DNA of 8,494 nt, from contig VGAV01000081.1 of the NCBI GenBank assembly GCA_016870695.1, forward strand, positions 1 to 8,494. Direction: 5' to 3'. The stretch is from Actinomycetota bacterium (GTDB taxonomy: Bacteria; Actinomycetota; Actinomycetes; Actinomycetales; Microbacteriaceae). The notes below the pieces were generated by a model. That model did not search any database. It had not been told where the DNA came from and saw only the letters and a list, made by a program, of their open reading frames with translations. This document shows positions 6,815 to 8,494 of the stretch, in pieces; the first letter of the stretch is position 1; each line of letters starts with the position of its first letter. The translations under genes and the position numbers were made by a program.

Positions 6815-6848
6815 CGAGACCCCCGCCGCAGCAGCGACGGGGGTCTCG
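6815..6848. terminator. Bidirectional hairpin terminator between convergent genes
   Basis: A perfect 11-bp stem, CGAGACCCCCG (6815-6825) pairing with CGGGGGTCTCG (6838-6848), encloses a 12-nt loop. It begins 6 nt after the radical SAM stop and ends 10 nt before the stop of the convergent helicase gene. There is no T-tract on either strand, which is usual for high-GC actinobacterial terminators. It would serve both genes. Confidence 0.85.
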
Positions 6849-6858
6849 ACAGAGGTGC

Positions 6859-8494
6859 TTACGCGGTGACGTCGCTCAGCTGACGGCCCGAGAGCTCTTC
6901 GAGCACGTCGTCGCCGAGCTGGGTCTCCTCGAACGGCGCCTCGATCTCGGCACGATCGAGCAGCTCGGTCATGCGGCGGCGACGCTGGCGGGTGATGAGG
7001 GTGACGACGGTGCCGCTGCGCCCCGCACGACCGGTACGGCCGGAACGGTGCAGGTACGTCTTGTATTCGTCGGGAGCGTCGGCCTGAATCACGAGGTCGA
7101 TGTCGTCGACGTGGATGCCACGGGCGGCGACATCCGTGGCCACCAGAACGTTCACGCGGCCCGAGGTGAGCTTCTCGAGGTTGCGCGTGCGCTTCTGCTG
7201 GTTGAGGTCGCCGTGCAGGGCGACCGCGGCGATGCCGGCGTCGTCGAACTGCTCGGCGAGCATCTCGGCGTAGGCACGCGTGCGGGCGAAGACGAGCGTC
7301 TTGCCCTCGCGGTCGACGAGCGAGTCGAGAATCTGCGCCTTGTCGCGGTGCTCGATGACGAGGACGCGGTGCTCGATGGTGCTCGAGTCCTGGTCCTCCC
7401 CGGCGACCTCGTAGACGGCGGGCTCGACGAGGAACTCGTCGACGAGGGCCGCGACCTCACGGTCGAGCGTGGCCGAGAAGAGCAGCTTCTGGCTGCCCTT
7501 GGCGGTCGCGCGGAGGATGCGCTGCACGGGCTCGAGGAAGCCGAGCTCGCACATGTGGTCCGCCTCGTCGAGGACGGCGACCTGCACCTCCGAGAGGTCG
7601 AGCTTGCCCTGATTGAGCAGGTCCTCGATGCGGCCGGGGGTGCCGATGATGATGTCGACGCCCTTCTTCAGCGCGCCCACCTGGCGGGCCTGCGGCACGC
7701 CGCCGTAGATCTGCGTGGTGAACAGGCCGACGCTGCGCGCGATGACCTGAACGGTGCGGTCGATCTGCAGGGCGAGCTCGCGCGTGGGGGCGAGGATCAG
7801 CGCCTTGGGAGAACGACCGAACTCACGACGCTGGCCGGCCTGAGCGCGGAGGATGCTCTCGACGAGCGGGGCGCCGAAGGCGATCGTCTTGCCCGAGCCG
7901 GTGCGGCCACGGGCGAGGACGTCGCGGCTCTCGAGGATCGGCGCGACGGTCGCCGCCTGGATCGGGAAGGGGCTCGCGGCACCGAGGCCGGCGAGCGCGC
8001 GGACGATGTTGTCGCCCAGACCCAGCTCGGCGAAGCCGGCACCGGTCACGGTCGCGGCGTCGACGGCCTCGGCCTGCAGGCGCTCGTGGACGACGTCGAC
8101 GCGCTGCTCGTGCTCGGCGGAACGCTTCGGCGAGGCGTTCCAATCGCTGCGGCTCGGGCCGTCGTTCCGGCGCGGGCGGTCGTCGATCGAACGCGCGGGA
8201 CGGTCACCCGCGTCGCGGCGGGGACGCTCGTCGCGGTCGAACGAGCGGGCCGGACGGTCGTTGCGGTCGAACGAACGAGCCGGACGGTCGTTGCGGTCGA
8301 ACGAACGAGCCGGACGGTCGTTCCGGTCGAACGAACGAGCCGGACGGTCGTTGCGGTCGAACGAACGAGCCGGACGGTCGTTGCGGTCGAACGAACGAGC
8401 CGGGCGGTCGGCGGCGTCGCGACGAGGACGCTCATCGCGATCGAACGAACGCGCGGGACGGTCGTTCCGGTCGAACGAACGGGCCGGACGGTCG
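6859..8494 (-). CDS. DEAD-box RNA helicase with N-terminal decapeptide repeats, 5' end cut by the window
   Basis: The frame is open without a stop from the right edge (codon at 8493) to TAA at 6861-6859, giving 544 visible residues; the true start is outside. A GTG at 8049 can be read as a start but lies inside the protein. The N-terminal 110 or so visible residues are Arg/Asp/Pro-rich repeats, then a linker (DVVHERLQAEAV). The helicase core, numbered from 8049, is complete: Q motif PFPIQ (27-31), motif I GRTGSGKT (48-55), Ia PTRELALQ (88-95), GG (116-117), Ib TPGR (137-140), II DEAD (161-164), III SAT (192-194), IV LVFARTR (252-258), V TDVAARG (305-311), VI HRSGRTGRAG (334-343). It should unwind or remodel RNA using ATP, in ribosome assembly or mRNA turnover. 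There is almost no C-terminal extension (about 45 residues after motif VI), so RNA-binding accessory function probably rests with the N-terminal repeats. Confidence 0.95.
   Translation of the reverse strand, partial: DRPARSFDRNDRPARSFDRDERPRRDAADRPARSFDRNDRPARSFDRNDRPARSFDRNDRPARSFDRNDRPARSFDRNDRPARSFDRDERPRRDAGDRPARSIDDRPRRNDGPSRSDWNASPKRSAEHEQRVDVVHERLQAEAVDAATVTGAGFAELGLGDNIVRALAGLGAASPFPIQAATVAPILESRDVLARGRTGSGKTIAFGAPLVESILRAQAGQRREFGRSPKALILAPTRELALQIDRTVQVIARSVGLFTTQIYGGVPQARQVGALKKGVDIIIGTPGRIEDLLNQGKLDLSEVQVAVLDEADHMCELGFLEPVQRILRATAKGSQKLLFSATLDREVAALVDEFLVEPAVYEVAGEDQDSSTIEHRVLVIEHRDKAQILDSLVDREGKTLVFARTRAYAEMLAEQFDDAGIAAVALHGDLNQQKRTRNLEKLTSGRVNVLVATDVAARGIHVDDIDLVIQADAPDEYKTYLHRSGRTGRAGRSGTVVTLITRQRRRRMTELLDRAEIEAPFEETQLGDDVLEELSGRQLSDVTA
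8173..8493 (-). repeat. In-frame 30-bp tandem repeats encoding ARSFDRNDRP
   Basis: Reading on the minus strand from the edge: a partial unit (8493-8485), ARSFDRNDRP (8484-8455), ARSFDRDERP (8454-8425), a short unit RRDAADRP (8424-8401), five ARSFDRNDRP units (8400-8251), ARSFDRDERP (8250-8221), RRDAGDRP (8220-8197) and ARSIDDRP (8196-8173). Four of the five central units are identical in DNA; the unit at 8311-8340 differs by one synonymous base. This shows recent tandem duplication. The repeat is coding and continues past the right edge, so the total copy number is unknown. The balanced Arg/Asp content with one Phe per unit is typical of disordered, RNA-binding or condensate-forming tails. 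Confidence 0.93.

Noticed and set aside
5211..6815. Long minus-strand open frame opposite the radical SAM gene
   Set aside because: Composition is typical of a GC-rich shadow frame, with no recognisable domain; the plus strand has an unambiguous protein.
8221..8484. Regular 30-bp repeats resembling a CRISPR array
   Set aside because: The units are directly tandem with no unique spacers, are a multiple of three in length and stay in frame with the helicase domain. They are protein-coding repeats.

Overview
High-GC (roughly 70%) DNA with GTG/ATG starts, GGAGG ribosome sites, an LCP cell-wall ligase, a VanY-like carboxypeptidase and an Rv2578c-type radical SAM protein points to a Gram-positive actinobacterium, most likely Microbacteriaceae (Microbacterium or a close relative). 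The taxonomic call is an inference from gene content and composition.

Layout. Positions 3-1390 (+) hold the end of an ECF vitamin transporter operon: the 3' part of an ATP-binding subunit, then the transmembrane coupling subunit EcfT, overlapping by 4 nt. Positions 1459-2730 (+) hold an LytR-CpsA-Psr (LCP) protein with its own strong ribosome site. A near-perfect 18-bp inverted repeat (2783-2832) lies between it and a convergent small putative lipoprotein (3302-2862, -). Upstream of that on the same strand is a membrane-anchored D-Ala-D-Ala carboxypeptidase of the M15/VanY type (4567-3407, -). A short divergent promoter region separates it from an Rv2578c-family radical SAM gene (4665-6809, +). 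A hairpin terminator (6815-6848) sits between that gene and a convergent DEAD-box RNA helicase (-) whose 5' end runs off the right edge.

The most notable item is an in-frame 344-residue intein (4890-5921) inside the radical SAM gene, carrying a two-motif LAGLIDADG homing endonuclease. It is inserted exactly at the third cysteine of the CX3CX2C [4Fe-4S] motif. Intein Cys1 completes the motif in the precursor, and the +1 extein cysteine completes it after splicing. This suggests, but does not prove, that cluster binding and protein splicing could influence each other. The second notable item is a tandem decapeptide repeat (consensus ARSFDRNDRP) in the N-terminal extension of the helicase, encoded by nearly identical 30-bp DNA units and probably a length-variable disordered RNA-binding tail.

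The genes do not form one pathway. The LCP protein and the carboxypeptidase both act on the cell envelope, the ECF module imports a micronutrient, and the helicase acts in RNA metabolism. No phage, IS element, CRISPR array, tRNA or rRNA was seen.
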